Origin: JAFLCM01 sp964510955
GTDB taxonomy: Bacteria > Planctomycetota > Phycisphaerae > Phycisphaerales > UBA1924
DNA length: 64,000 nt
NCBI GenBank assembly: GCA_964510955.1
Contig: CAZEDW010000015.1
Location: forward strand, 24,442-88,441
Direction: 5' to 3'
The position numbers were made by a program, and so were the translations under genes. Each line of letters opens with the position of its first letter. Position 1 is the stretch's first letter. Below the pieces are notes generated by a model. It made no database searches and had not been told where the DNA came from. It saw only the letters and a program-made list of their open reading frames with translations. Positions 48,512-57,598 of this stretch are shown here, in pieces.

Positions 48512-50634
48512 GCGGCACCTCCCTCGGTGCTGTTGTTGGTGGTGTCTACAGCGTCAACGTCTACAGAAACACCGTTCTGGGCAACGCCAGCGGGGTTCCT
48601 GTAGGCGCCATCAGCGGACTCTCCGGGCAGAACGAAGCGGCGGGCCTTGGGTCCGCCCCGGCCGCGCTGTGGCGGAGTCACCCACGAGCCGTGGCCCGCA
48701 TCAACCAAGCGGGACAAGGCCGACTCCGCGTCCGCCACGCTGCGGAACGCCCGCGACGACTGCACCAACTCCCGTCCGCTGATGCTGCCGCCCTTGCGTC
48801 GGATCAGATCCAGCAGTTGGCATGCCTCGCGGTCTTCATCGCTTTCGGCCAGGCGCGCATAAACCCGTTCAGCCTCACGGCGGAACCACTTTGCCAGCGC
48901 GATGCCCCGGCGCATCGACTCACCGTCGAGCAAGTCGGAAGGCACATTCTCGCCTCCCGCGACCCTGCCGAGATGGACCACCAGGGCAAGGCGTGCCGCG
49001 CCGCCCTCGAGTTTCGACAGCATTGCACGCGAGCGCTCGTCCTTGCCCGTCATGTCGTGATTGAGCTCGTTGTAGTACTCGGCCCAGTGGATGCCCGCTT
49101 GCTCGTCGAGCGGGACCGTCCGAGGAATAGGCGTGCCATGCTCGTCCTCGGGCATGTCGAGGGCGTAGAGCTTCTCGACCATCGCGCTGAACGCACGTTC
49201 AACCATGGGCGAGAGCCCGCCGGGCCGCCACCGCCGCGTGGGCGTCGGAGGCATCGACAGCAGCAGCCGGGCGACGAGGCCAGAGTCGTAGTCCGTGCCG
49301 GTCAGCGCGGCGGCGAGCACGCCAGGCTGGATGAGCCCGGCGATGTTGAGCGCCGCCCGCTCGACACGAAGCGGCGGCGCGGTGCGGCGGTCGACCTTTA
49401 GCGGGCCCGCCCTGTGCATGGGCAGCCAGCGGGCGGCCTCGCTCGAAGGGCGCCCAGTGTTCCCGGTGTACCGCGTGAACCCGCCGAGCCACGAGGCCAA
49501 CTCGTCGCAGGCCAAGAGCAGCCCGCGCGGGCTCGCGGCGAGCATCGAAGCCAAGCCTTCGAATGTTGCGTCATTGGTGACGATCCGCTCGCACAGCGGC
49601 GGCTCGGGGGCCGCGGGCGGCGTGTCGGCCAGGTTGCCCTTCGCGGCTCCCCGCTCCCACGCCTTCATGGCCCGTTCGTGCAGGAACATCGCAGCGGCGT
49701 GTTCCTTGGTGGCTTCCCTGTGGTCGCGCAGGGCCTCGCTGTCTCGCCGCTCAGCGGGGCGGGTGACGAGCTCAAGCGCGGGCGACTTGCCCGAGCCCGA
49801 AGGCGCGACGACGACGGCCCACAGGACCGCAGGCTCGCGCCACGACGCGAAGAGCTCGATGACACGAGCGTTGCCGATCGCAGCACTCATGGCTGCCAGC
49901 GCGAGCGGCGCGATCATCCCTTCGTCGACCTGCATCGCCTGCGCGCCGGCCCGCACAAGATTAGTCGCAGCGTGCGGGAGCGTGTCGGTCGGGAACGGCG
50001 TGAACTCCGGCGGTTGCGGCTTCGCGACCGACTCGGGCTGTGCGGGGGACGGGGGGGCGAACGGCTCGGCCTCGTCGATGAGCTTCGAGAGGTCCGCGTC
50101 TCCGGCACAGCCGTCGGCGACCCATGAGCGCACGTCCTTGTGCCCGTCTGGCGGGTATGCGAAGCGCACGGACGTGCATACATCGACGAGCGCGGCGCAC
50201 AGCGTTTCGACGCTGCGCCGGCCTGCGTCATCACCGTCGCCGAGGACGACGACGTGTCGGTCCTTCACCAGTTCGGCGAGCTCGTGCGCGCCGCGCCCGG
50301 CCATCGGCACACCGATCGCTGTGAAGCCGAACGAGGTGAGGCAAACGGCATCGCTCGCGCCCTCGGCAATGAGGACCGGATCACGTCCGCTTGTGCCCGC
50401 ATAGGCAGGCAGGCCGTCGACCGGGAAGATCAGGCCTCGCTTCGACCCCTTCGCAGCGGTGTAGCGAGCCCCCGACGCCGGTGCGTCCCAGCGCGTGATC
50501 GTGCCGATCCGCTCGCCCTGGGCATTGCGCTCGGGGTAGCGCCAGCCGCCCTCGACCCGCTCACCGCCGATTGCGAGCCAGCCGTGCGCGGCCGTGCCAG
50601 GTGGAATGTTGCTGGCGTCGGGGGCCAAGCTCAT
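48505..50634 (-). CDS. TOPRIM / DUF3987 primase-helicase of the mobile element
   Basis: A 709-residue replication-type protein. Residues about 85-180 are a TOPRIM-like domain: DPVLIAEGASDAVCL followed by VVVLGDGDDAGRR, with the conserved Glu and DxD. Residues about 235-620 form a DUF3987-type helicase/ATPase: Walker A VAPSGSGKS near 280, Walker B LLLACDELASWL, and a late sensor-like LARLLLSMP. The C-terminus has a winged-helix-like tail (GGSISGRELVQSSR). Such proteins prime and unwind DNA in phages and integrative elements. It starts right after the HTH gene (ATGA overlap) and so is produced early. Its absence of zinc-finger cysteines at the N-terminus suggests that the primase zinc domain is supplied separately or lost. 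Confidence 0.82.
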   Translation of the reverse strand: MSLAPDASNIPPGTAAHGWLAIGGERVEGGWRYPERNAQGERIGTITRWDAPASGARYTAAKGSKRGLIFPVDGLPAYAGTSGRDPVLIAEGASDAVCLTSFGFTAIGVPMAGRGAHELAELVKDRHVVVLGDGDDAGRRSVETLCAALVDVCTSVRFAYPPDGHKDVRSWVADGCAGDADLSKLIDEAEPFAPPSPAQPESVAKPQPPEFTPFPTDTLPHAATNLVRAGAQAMQVDEGMIAPLALAAMSAAIGNARVIELFASWREPAVLWAVVVAPSGSGKSPALELVTRPAERRDSEALRDHREATKEHAAAMFLHERAMKAWERGAAKGNLADTPPAAPEPPLCERIVTNDATFEGLASMLAASPRGLLLACDELASWLGGFTRYTGNTGRPSSEAARWLPMHRAGPLKVDRRTAPPLRVERAALNIAGLIQPGVLAAALTGTDYDSGLVARLLLSMPPTPTRRWRPGGLSPMVERAFSAMVEKLYALDMPEDEHGTPIPRTVPLDEQAGIHWAEYYNELNHDMTGKDERSRAMLSKLEGGAARLALVVHLGRVAGGENVPSDLLDGESMRRGIALAKWFRREAERVYARLAESDEDREACQLLDLIRRKGGSISGRELVQSSRAFRSVADAESALSRLVDAGHGSWVTPPQRGRGGPKARRFVLPGESADGAYRNPAGVAQNGVSVDVDAVDTTNNSTEGGAAC

Positions 50635-50879
50635 CGACGTGCCCCCCGTCCCCCCTGCGCCCCGCTAGCCAAGCTCTTGCCCACGACATGGTGGTCGAGG
50701 TGCTCACGCAAGTCGGACAGCCGCCACCGCACGACCCGCTCGCCCAACCGGATCGGGGCGGGGATCTCGCCCCGCTGAGCCATTCGCCAAACCGTGCGAG
50801 CATTGACACCGAGGAGTTCCGCCACCTCGCGGACGCTGACCACCGCGACATCGGCCATTCGATTCCTGATCTCATCCAT
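50631..50879 (-). CDS. Excisionase/AlpA-like helix-turn-helix protein
   Basis: An 82-residue DNA-binding protein of the HTH_17/AlpA-excisionase type: VSVREVAELLGVNARTVWRM (two helices), then GEIPAPIRLGERVVRWRLSD with the wing and LSDLREHL helix. These residues are the standard pattern of small MerR-like excisionases that direct integrase towards excision or regulate element genes. It is the first gene of the coupled operon (ATGA with the primase-helicase) and sits next to a 25-nt palindrome in the upstream region, which is a good candidate for its binding site. A short basic tail (GGRGARR) follows. Confidence 0.85.
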   Translation of the reverse strand: MDEIRNRMADVAVVSVREVAELLGVNARTVWRMAQRGEIPAPIRLGERVVRWRLSDLREHLDHHVVGKSLASGAQGGRGARR

Positions 50880-51789
50880 GAGTGATCACCCAGTTCGCCA
50901 CTGCGGCGCAGGACAACGGGAGCCGCGACGCACAGTGCGTCGCGGCGGGCTGGTTTGGGGTCATTGCAGGTTGGGTCGCTGGGGCTGGTTCGTTTGCGTG
51001 CGTAGTCAGTCGAGGCCGTCCTCTACCCATCTACGCAAAGGCCACTCGGAGTGGCGAAGACTTGGCGGGACTTGCCGGGGTCCTGCGGGACCTCGGTACT
51101 CCCTATATGTGCGCGTGACCGGAAAAGTGTCGCGCCGATTCCGCAGTTCCGTCTTCGTGAGTCATGGCCTGCCCCTGTACCCCTCTGTCGATCGCCGCGA
51201 TCTGTTGCGCGGGATCGGCCAGTCCGTCCCCGACACACTGTGCCGCCATAGAGCACCTAACCCATTCGCAGCCGAATTGCCGAACATCTTGGGCATTTTC
51301 GTGCAGATTCCTGTCATGGCCTGTCCGCGAAGGTCCTCCTGCATCCCTTTATGCAAATCCGGCCAGGGATGTGGCGAGAAACACACGGTCAGTCCCCCGG
51401 CTACATACGCCGTCTAACGGTTCCCTGTCCGCCACGTCCGCGCCGATTCCGGCTGGGGTAGCAGGGACAGTGCGAGTCATCGCATGCCGCTCTACCTGTT
51501 CCCGATGCGGCCGAGGAGCGATCTGCCCGGGTTTTCGGCTCAAAGCGTCTTGAACGACCCCGGTGCCCATATGCCGTCTCGCGCCGCGGTCGCTTGTTTC
51601 ACGACGAAAAGCCCAGCCGCGAATCCGGTGGTTCGACTCCTACTTGGACGTCAGCCTCTTGGGAACGCAATGCAGTTTCGCTGCAAAGCGGGTGTGCCCT
51701 TCGTCTCCAACTGTCCGTACCGACGCCAGTTCCGGATGCGCCTTCGTGGTCTGTTGTTCAACCGCCTGTTCGGTGACCAGCGGCGCCTT
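50880..51789. other. 910-nt stretch with no supported gene, between the element operon and the fibre-like genes
   Basis: No convincing coding frame is seen. It contains the perfect 25-nt palindrome (50922-50946), a GCCACT-CGG-AGTGGC hairpin near 51042, a GCAG-TTTCG-CTGC hairpin near 51680, and lower GC and more mixed composition than the flanks. It could hold att, origin or regulatory RNA sequence, or decayed genes; none can be shown. Confidence 0.6.
50922..50946. promoter_or_regulatory. Perfect 25-nt palindrome upstream of the excisionase-like gene
   Basis: GCCGCGACGCAC and GTGCGTCGCGGC flank a single central A, a perfect inverted repeat of 12 nt per arm. It starts 43 nt upstream of the HTH start. 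It may be an operator, an origin element or a transcript-end hairpin (as a hairpin, 11 bp with loop CAG). Confidence 0.7.
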
Positions 51790-54054
51790 TCATGGTTGCA
51801 AACGCTTCCGAGTAGCGTCGTGGTTCATGCCCTTCTCCGCCGGCTGGCCGTACAAATCGGGGTGCTGGTAGGTGCCCTTCTCTGTCTCATGCTTCTCGAC
51901 TTCAACGGGAGCGCCGCGCCGCTGAATCCAGCGGTCGTTGCGGACGGCCTCGACGCGCCACGACACTTTCGCTCCTGGCGCACCCCCCGCGATGCGGAAG
52001 AAGCACGTCGGCACCGCATCGGTCGGCTCGGCCTTGGTGCCCACGTCTAATGCGGCCTCATCGATCTCCTCGGCCACATGCAGCATGGGCATGGGCGCTC
52101 CAACCGGCGTGAGCAAATACCGCGGGTCGCGGTTGATGCGCGCGAAGTACGCGGGCAGTTCAACCACCGCGCTCCCCTCTCCGTCCAGCACGACCTTGCC
52201 CGAGTAGGTGTTCAGCACCTCCGGAGACTCGGTGCAGTAGTGCAGCAGGTACTTGTTCTCCGGGTCCGCCGGGTGGTCGATCCGGAAGGACTTTGAGCCA
52301 GATGCGCCGAGGTAACCCAAGGCATACACCGCCCAGGCGCTCCCGCTGTTCGCTTCCCCCAGCACGCCGTAGCTGCTCCCGTTCGTAGCCTGAGACAGAC
52401 CGTACATGCCCGCCCCCGCTGAACTGGAGTTCACCCCGCGCACCCCGTAGGTGCTCCCCGTCCCGGAACTGGCAACGCCGAAAAGCCCCGTGCCCGATGT
52501 ACCAGTCGCCTCGAACCACCCGCCCGTGGCGGCCGCGAACCCCACCATGCCTGTGCCGGTGGTGTTGCCGCCGACGACCTCTCCCTTGACGCCTACAGCG
52601 CTGCCGGTGGCCGCGGACGAGTACCCGAAGACCCCGTACCCGCCAGCCCCGCTGGTGATCCCACGCACCCCGATGGGTGTCCCCGTAGTGGCCCAGGCTC
52701 GTCCATCCACGCCCACGCCGCCCGTGCTGTCGCTCGAGCCATAGACCCCCGCGGTCGCGCCCGAGGCCGCATCCGAGTTCCCCCATACGCCGATCCCGAT
52801 GGGGCTGTGCGTCAGACCTTTCACGCCGTGTCCACTCCCGCTCGTGGCGGTCGCCTCACCCTGGATGGCGATGCCGGTCGGGCTGGCGCACACGCCCCGC
52901 ACGCCGTAGGTGAGACCGGAAGCGGCGTTGTTGACGCCGTAGAGGCCCGTGCCGCTGGCGCCCGAGGCCTCGAACCACCCGCCGGTGGCCACAGCGGTGC
53001 CAACCACGCCGGTGCCCTGCGGGTTGTTGATCGATGCCTCCCCTCGTACGCCCACCGCTGACCCGCTCGTGGAGAGGGATTGGCCGTACACGCCCGACCC
53101 GGCGGTGGCGGTGCTGCGCCCCTGTACGCCGGCGACATCGCCCGTGGTGCTTGTTGCGTCGCCGCGCAGGCCTGCGCCGGTGGTCGCGGTGTTGGTTCCC
53201 ACGATGGTCCCGATGCCGGGATTCGCGCCCGACAGGAACAGCGGCACCGGCAGGCGGCTCGCGTTCAACGTGCCCGTGTCAATATTGGAGGCGTTCAAGC
53301 CCGTGAGCCCCGCCCCGCCGCCGGTGAACGCACCCACGAACCAGTTCGTGGCGTTGGTCAGCGACAGTGCCTGCGAGTACGTGGGCGCGAGCCGCCCGTC
53401 GGCGAGCGTACCGCTGGCGATATTCGAAGCGTTCAGCCCGGTGAGCCCTCCACCCGAGCCGCTGAAACTGTTCCCCGCGTTGTTCAACGCCAGCGCGCCC
53501 GTGTACGTACCGCTCAGCCGCGCGCTGGGGATTGTCCCCGAACTGAGGTTCGTGGCGTTCTGGTAGAACGTCGCCGGTTGCCCATTGAGTTCCCCGGCGT
53601 TGTTCGCGTTCAGGGCGGTCGTGGCTGTCGCCGCCGTCACCGCGTAGCCAGCGTTGAGCGCGAAGATCGCGTGCGGTGAAGCGGTCAGGGGCTGGCGTGG
53701 CGTGAGCGGTACAAAGCCCGTGGCATTCGCGCAGTTCAGCCCCGTGTCGGTCCGCACCTCGATCTCAAGAAACCGCTGTTGTCCTGCAAACTGGGTGCCG
53801 AAGTCCAGCACGACCGTGAAGCGGCCCTCGCTCACGGCGACGTTGTCAGAGCAGACCGTGCTGCCGACTTGAGCGCCCCCAGATGCGGCGTCGTAGAGCC
53901 TGAACCGCAGGTCATGCAGGCCCGCGGCCGGTACCCCGGAGCTCCGCAACTCCCCTTGGTAGGTGAAGGACGTGCCCAGCGGCTGCGCTCGTACCGATTC
54001 GGTTCCGATGGCCAACAGGAGCCCGGACACGAGGGTCATCATTGCGCATTTCAT
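51790..54054 (-). CDS. Secreted repeat-shaft (fibre-like) protein, copy 1
   Basis: A 754-residue exported protein with a signal peptide (LAIGTESVRAQ). The N-terminal module TFTYQGELRSSGVPAAG / SVSEGRFTVVLDFG-like is a beta-sandwich found in many secreted proteins. Residues about 140-590 are a long shaft of loosely repeated units of 15-35 residues with the core GVxG (GVYGQSLSTSG, GVRGEASIN, GVKGLTHSP, GVWGNSD), likely a beta-solenoid or trimeric spike. The C-terminal module FRIDHPADPENKYLLHY and later VELPAYFARIN forms a separate head. The gene overlaps its upstream paralog by ATGA. Such proteins are found in many environmental bacteria; their role is not known. No phage motif is seen. Confidence 0.78.
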   Translation of the reverse strand: MKCAMMTLVSGLLLAIGTESVRAQPLGTSFTYQGELRSSGVPAAGLHDLRFRLYDAASGGAQVGSTVCSDNVAVSEGRFTVVLDFGTQFAGQQRFLEIEVRTDTGLNCANATGFVPLTPRQPLTASPHAIFALNAGYAVTAATATTALNANNAGELNGQPATFYQNATNLSSGTIPSARLSGTYTGALALNNAGNSFSGSGGGLTGLNASNIASGTLADGRLAPTYSQALSLTNATNWFVGAFTGGGAGLTGLNASNIDTGTLNASRLPVPLFLSGANPGIGTIVGTNTATTGAGLRGDATSTTGDVAGVQGRSTATAGSGVYGQSLSTSGSAVGVRGEASINNPQGTGVVGTAVATGGWFEASGASGTGLYGVNNAASGLTYGVRGVCASPTGIAIQGEATATSGSGHGVKGLTHSPIGIGVWGNSDAASGATAGVYGSSDSTGGVGVDGRAWATTGTPIGVRGITSGAGGYGVFGYSSAATGSAVGVKGEVVGGNTTGTGMVGFAAATGGWFEATGTSGTGLFGVASSGTGSTYGVRGVNSSSAGAGMYGLSQATNGSSYGVLGEANSGSAWAVYALGYLGASGSKSFRIDHPADPENKYLLHYCTESPEVLNTYSGKVVLDGEGSAVVELPAYFARINRDPRYLLTPVGAPMPMLHVAEEIDEAALDVGTKAEPTDAVPTCFFRIAGGAPGAKVSWRVEAVRNDRWIQRRGAPVEVEKHETEKGTYQHPDLYGQPAEKGMNHDATRKRLQP

Positions 54055-56141
54055 CGTTCCACCTCTGTTGGCTGATCATGGTTTCCGGGCTGGCGGACGT
54101 CCATGCCGCGCTCGGGCGGCCGGCCGTAGTACTCCGGATGCTGGTACTTGCCGCGTTCGGGACCGGTCTTCTCGCGCTCGACGGGCGCGCCATGCAGGCG
54201 CATGCGCAGGTCGTTCCGAACAGCCTCGATCCGCCACGAGACCTCCCCGCCCGGAACGCCGCCCGCGATGCGGAACGAGCAGAGAGGGACGGCTTCGCCC
54301 GGGCCGGCCTTCTCTCCGGCGGCCAGGGCCTCGGCGCTGATCTTCTCGGCCACATACAGCATGGGCATCGGCGCACCGACGGCCGTCAGTTGGTAGCTGG
54401 GGTCCTTGTTGATGCTGCCGAAGTAGGCGGGCAGCTCGACGAGCGCCTCGCCGCGCCCGTCCAGCGTCGCCGTGCCACGATAGAAGTTGATGACCTCCGG
54501 CGACTCGGCCGCGTAGTGCAGCAGGTACTTGTTCTCCGGGTCCTGCGGGTGGTCGATGCGGAAGGGCTTGACCCCGCTGGCCCCCATGTCCCCCGCGGCG
54601 TAGACGGCGTACCCGCCGGCGGCGGTGCTCGCATAGCCCCGCACGCCATAGATCGTCCCGGTCGTGGCGCTGTTGCGCCCGTAGACACCGTACCCGCTGG
54701 TGCTGTTGCTCTCGAAGTACCCGCCGAAGGTAGCGCCCGATGCCGCGGTCGCTTCGCCGGTCACGCCCGTCCCCGCCGTGCTATCGGAGATGCCGTATAC
54801 GCCTCGGGCATCGCCGCTGGTGGCCAGCGCCCGCCCATAGACGGCACGCCCGGAGGTGCTGTCACTTCGGGCATAGACGCCGTAGGTCGTGCCGGTCGCA
54901 GCGGTCGCCACTCCAATCACGCCGGTCCCGTCGGTGCTGGCGCTCTGTCCCCACACCCCGTAGGTCGTGCCGCTGGTGGCGGTGGCGCTCCCAAAGACGC
55001 CGCGGCCGCCGGTGCTGATGCTACGGCCCCAGACGCCGGTTGTCGTGCCGCTGAGGCGGACGGCGTCTCCAAGCACCCCGTATCCCTCGGAGGCCGCGCT
55101 CGTTCCCCAGACGCCGATGGGGTTCCCCGTTTGCGACGAGGCGTAGCCGCCCACGCCCGCGCCATCCGGGCTGTCGCAGCGCCCGTAGACGCCGTAGGTG
55201 TTGTTGCTGCCCGACGTCGAACGCCCGTAGACGCCGTACGAGTTGCCGGTCGTGGCGGCGTTTGTCCCGCTGATGATGTGCGAGGTCGGATTGGTCCCGC
55301 TCAGCGTCAGCGGCACGGGGATCGACTGCAGGAACGCCGACGAGTCCAGCCCGTCGAGGCGATCGGCGTTCAGATTCGTGACCAGCCCGCTGCCGCTGAC
55401 GATGAAGGGCGTGTCCCCGGCGGTGAACGACGGCGCCGTCGAGAACGTCTTGCTCGCGCTGAACGTTTGCGCCGCGTTGAGCAGCGCCACGCTCCCCGAC
55501 AACCGCGCGTCCGCCAGCGTACCCGCCGTGACGTTCGACGCGCTGAGCCCCGTCAGCCCCGCGCCGCTGCCGGCAAGCACGTTGCCCGCGTTGCTGAACG
55601 TCAATGCCCCCGTGTACGCCCCGCCGAGTAGGCCCGTCGGCAGCGTGCCCGAGGTCAGGTTTGACGCGTTCTGGTAGAACGACGCCGGCTGCCCGTTGAG
55701 TTGCGATGCGTTGGCCGCCGTGGTCGCCGTCGTCGCACTGCCAGCGGTGAGCGAGAAAAGGGCGTTGGGTGCGCCGGTGAGTGGCTGTCGCGGACCCAGG
55801 ATGACGAAGCCCGCCGGGTTCGAGCAATCCAGCCCCGTGTCCGCCCGCACCTCGATCTCGAGGAACCGCTGCTGCCCGGCAAACACCGAGCCGAAGTCCA
55901 GCACGACCGTGAACCGCCCCTCGGACAAGGGCACGTTGTCCGAGCACAGCGTGCTCCCAACCTGGGCACCGCCCCCTGGCGTGTCATACAACCGGAATCG
56001 CATGTCGTGTGCGCCGGAAGCGGGAACTCCGGCCGAACGCAACTCGCCCTGGTACGTAAACGCTGTGTCGAGCGGCTGCGCGATTGCGAAGAGTGCCGGA
56101 ATCAGAACGAGCAGAAGTGCGGGGACACCTGATCGCTTCAT
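54051..56141 (-). CDS. Secreted repeat-shaft (fibre-like) protein, copy 2
   Basis: A 696-residue paralog of the downstream protein, starting at ATG 56141 behind AAGGAGATGGGCC. It has the same order: signal peptide (LLLVLIPALFAIAQ), TFTYQGELRSAGVPASG domain, GVxG shaft (GVYGRSTSGS, GVGGYASSQ, GVWGRSIST, GVFGSATATS), and the same C-terminal head (FRIDHPQDPENKYLLHY, VELPAYFGSINKDPSYQ). The stop overlaps the downstream start by ATGA. High likeness between the two N- and C-domains with different shaft sequences points to duplication followed by shaft divergence. The two may form a heteromeric fibre. An AT-richer intergenic region lies upstream. Confidence 0.78.
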   Translation of the reverse strand: MKRSGVPALLLVLIPALFAIAQPLDTAFTYQGELRSAGVPASGAHDMRFRLYDTPGGGAQVGSTLCSDNVPLSEGRFTVVLDFGSVFAGQQRFLEIEVRADTGLDCSNPAGFVILGPRQPLTGAPNALFSLTAGSATTATTAANASQLNGQPASFYQNASNLTSGTLPTGLLGGAYTGALTFSNAGNVLAGSGAGLTGLSASNVTAGTLADARLSGSVALLNAAQTFSASKTFSTAPSFTAGDTPFIVSGSGLVTNLNADRLDGLDSSAFLQSIPVPLTLSGTNPTSHIISGTNAATTGNSYGVYGRSTSGSNNTYGVYGRCDSPDGAGVGGYASSQTGNPIGVWGTSAASEGYGVLGDAVRLSGTTTGVWGRSISTGGRGVFGSATATSGTTYGVWGQSASTDGTGVIGVATAATGTTYGVYARSDSTSGRAVYGRALATSGDARGVYGISDSTAGTGVTGEATAASGATFGGYFESNSTSGYGVYGRNSATTGTIYGVRGYASTAAGGYAVYAAGDMGASGVKPFRIDHPQDPENKYLLHYAAESPEVINFYRGTATLDGRGEALVELPAYFGSINKDPSYQLTAVGAPMPMLYVAEKISAEALAAGEKAGPGEAVPLCSFRIAGGVPGGEVSWRIEAVRNDLRMRLHGAPVEREKTGPERGKYQHPEYYGRPPERGMDVRQPGNHDQPTEVER

Positions 56142-56183
56142 GGCCCATCTCCTTCGCGCAAAGAACCAGCGAGACCACTTCAA

Positions 56184-56640
56184 TATCTCGATATGTACCT
56201 CGGCATATCTGCAATCATACCCCGATGTTGTTCAGCGCTTCGTACGAACTTGTGCTCGCCTGGCCTCCGGCAGGGCAGTTCTGATGAAGCGGGACCGAGA
56301 ACTGGCATTACCGCTGTCTGGCGGACCGCTCGGGCAGCGCTGCGCCAGAAAGGGCCTACTTCGGAGTGGAAACGCCTTGGAAGCCACGATTCCGACGACA
56401 GTTGCCTTTCGACTCTGTCCACGGGCACATGAGCAGGAGCACGGTGTCAGTCCACTGCCGGCCATGCGCCAGCGCATCACTTTGTGTTCGAATGATGATC
56501 GGTATGCCACAGAAAAGTCTTGGATGCCTTCCTCGGCGAAGCAAAAGCCCTTGCATCGGCGACTAATTGCGGCTATATTGGTCGATATCTCCATTTTGAC
56601 AACCCATCAGAGGGTGGCCATTCAGACAAGGGAAAGAGGG
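56184..56640. other. Intergenic region between divergent fibre and PEP-CTERM-like genes
   Basis: About 457 nt without a supported gene. Its right part contains a good promoter for the PEP-CTERM-like gene (56551-56579). The left 40 nt are AT-rich (ATATCTCGATATGTACC) and may hold the opposing promoter. No other structure is seen. Confidence 0.7.
56551..56579 (+). promoter_or_regulatory. Sigma70-like promoter of the PEP-CTERM-like gene
   Basis: TTGCAT at 56551-56556 and TATATT at 56574-56579 have the optimal 17-nt spacing. The predicted start is about 55 nt before the first ATG and a GAGGG ribosome site precedes it. Confidence 0.65.
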
Positions 56641-57411
56641 ATGACGATGAAGACTGCCGTATTGTTCCTCGCGCTCACGTCTGCGGCCTTCCCCATCGCC
56701 GCGGTTCGCGCCGACGTCTTTCTGGATCTGACTTCCGTAACTCCCGGCAGTTCTGGTGTCGGCGCGTTTTCAGGAATGCTGGGCGCAATCGCGGTTGCGG
56801 GGAGCATCTCCGGTGCGCCCGTGCTCACCTTCAACGCGGTCGGAAGCGGCCTTGGCGACTCAACGATTGACGGTTCGTCATCCCAGTTCAGCTACTCGAG
56901 CGTCTTCAGTCCCACGACCCCTACAACAGATCGGGTGGGTTTCACGTACTCGGCCTTCGCAGGCAACGTGGTGACCCTGACATTCAGCTCGCCGGTGACC
57001 GACCCCGTGTTCCACCTCGCAAATTGGGATTGGATGGGCGCCAGCTTCGCGCCAACGCCCGGTTTTTCAAGTCTGACGCTCCTCAATGGGAACAATGGCC
57101 TGGATGGGGATGGGATTGACCCCTCCTTTGGCGGACCGGCCTACGGCAGCGCGTTGGTCTATGACCTGATGGCGTTTACGACTGATCCCACGCCTCCCGC
57201 CGGTGCGCCGCCCATCACCGGCCCCAGGTCCGCCTATGGCTCCGTGCGAATCAACGGCACGTTCAGCACGCTCGTTTTCGTGACCGATGCGATGGGGCCG
57301 TTCAGCGACAGTGGCAGCTTCACGATCTCGATTCCCGGCCCGACCACGTTGTCGGCGTTGGTGGTCTCGGCCTACATAGCCTCTTCGCGCCGCCGGCGGT
57401 ATCGCGATTGA
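56641..57411 (+). CDS. Exported protein with PEP-CTERM-like sorting signal
   Basis: A 256-residue protein. Two close starts are possible (ATG 56641 or ATG 56647); GAGGG upstream is better placed for the second. A signal peptide ends PIAAVRADV. The body is a beta-rich exported domain with segments such as GNVVTLTFSSPVTDPVFHL and DGDGIDPSF. The C-terminus, SIPGPTTLSALVVSAYIASS followed by RRRR, is the three-part PEP-CTERM-like layout (short motif, hydrophobic helix, basic end) used by exosortase sorting, though the motif is IPGP rather than VPEP. It would be processed and released at the cell surface. A sigma70-type promoter lies upstream. The function of the body is unknown. Confidence 0.75.
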   Translation: MTMKTAVLFLALTSAAFPIAAVRADVFLDLTSVTPGSSGVGAFSGMLGAIAVAGSISGAPVLTFNAVGSGLGDSTIDGSSSQFSYSSVFSPTTPTTDRVGFTYSAFAGNVVTLTFSSPVTDPVFHLANWDWMGASFAPTPGFSSLTLLNGNNGLDGDGIDPSFGGPAYGSALVYDLMAFTTDPTPPAGAPPITGPRSAYGSVRINGTFSTLVFVTDAMGPFSDSGSFTISIPGPTTLSALVVSAYIASSRRRRYRD

Positions 57412-57598
57412 GGCTGGTGGTTAAAGACGATGTGGCTGACGTCCAACTCGACAGTCCACGGCCCGCAGCCGCCGCTCCGCCCGCGGCGTCCGACGTGACG
57501 CCCAGGGCTGTTGCGTTCAACGGCCAACCGATGAACCAGCTGAGCCAAGCAGGCTGCGCAGGACATCGATCGACACTCGCGATATTCTCAGGAACCCT

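Noticed and set aside
51600..51660. A tRNA or tmRNA 3' end (GGTTCGACTCC)
   Set aside because: The T-stem cannot form (GGTGG against CCTAC), and no acceptor strand or tmRNA 5' domain is seen nearby.
51484..52050. A 188-codon plus-strand frame over the end of fibre gene 1
   Set aside because: It overlaps a well-supported minus-strand gene and has no domain; it is best read as a shadow.
51790..56141. Phage tail-fibre identity for the two repeat-shaft proteins
   Set aside because: Both have N-terminal signal peptides and bacterial-type secreted domains, and no tail assembly genes are nearby.
56232..56594. A 120-codon minus-strand frame in the PEP-CTERM-like upstream region
   Set aside because: It covers a good promoter, has no ribosome site and no recognisable domain.
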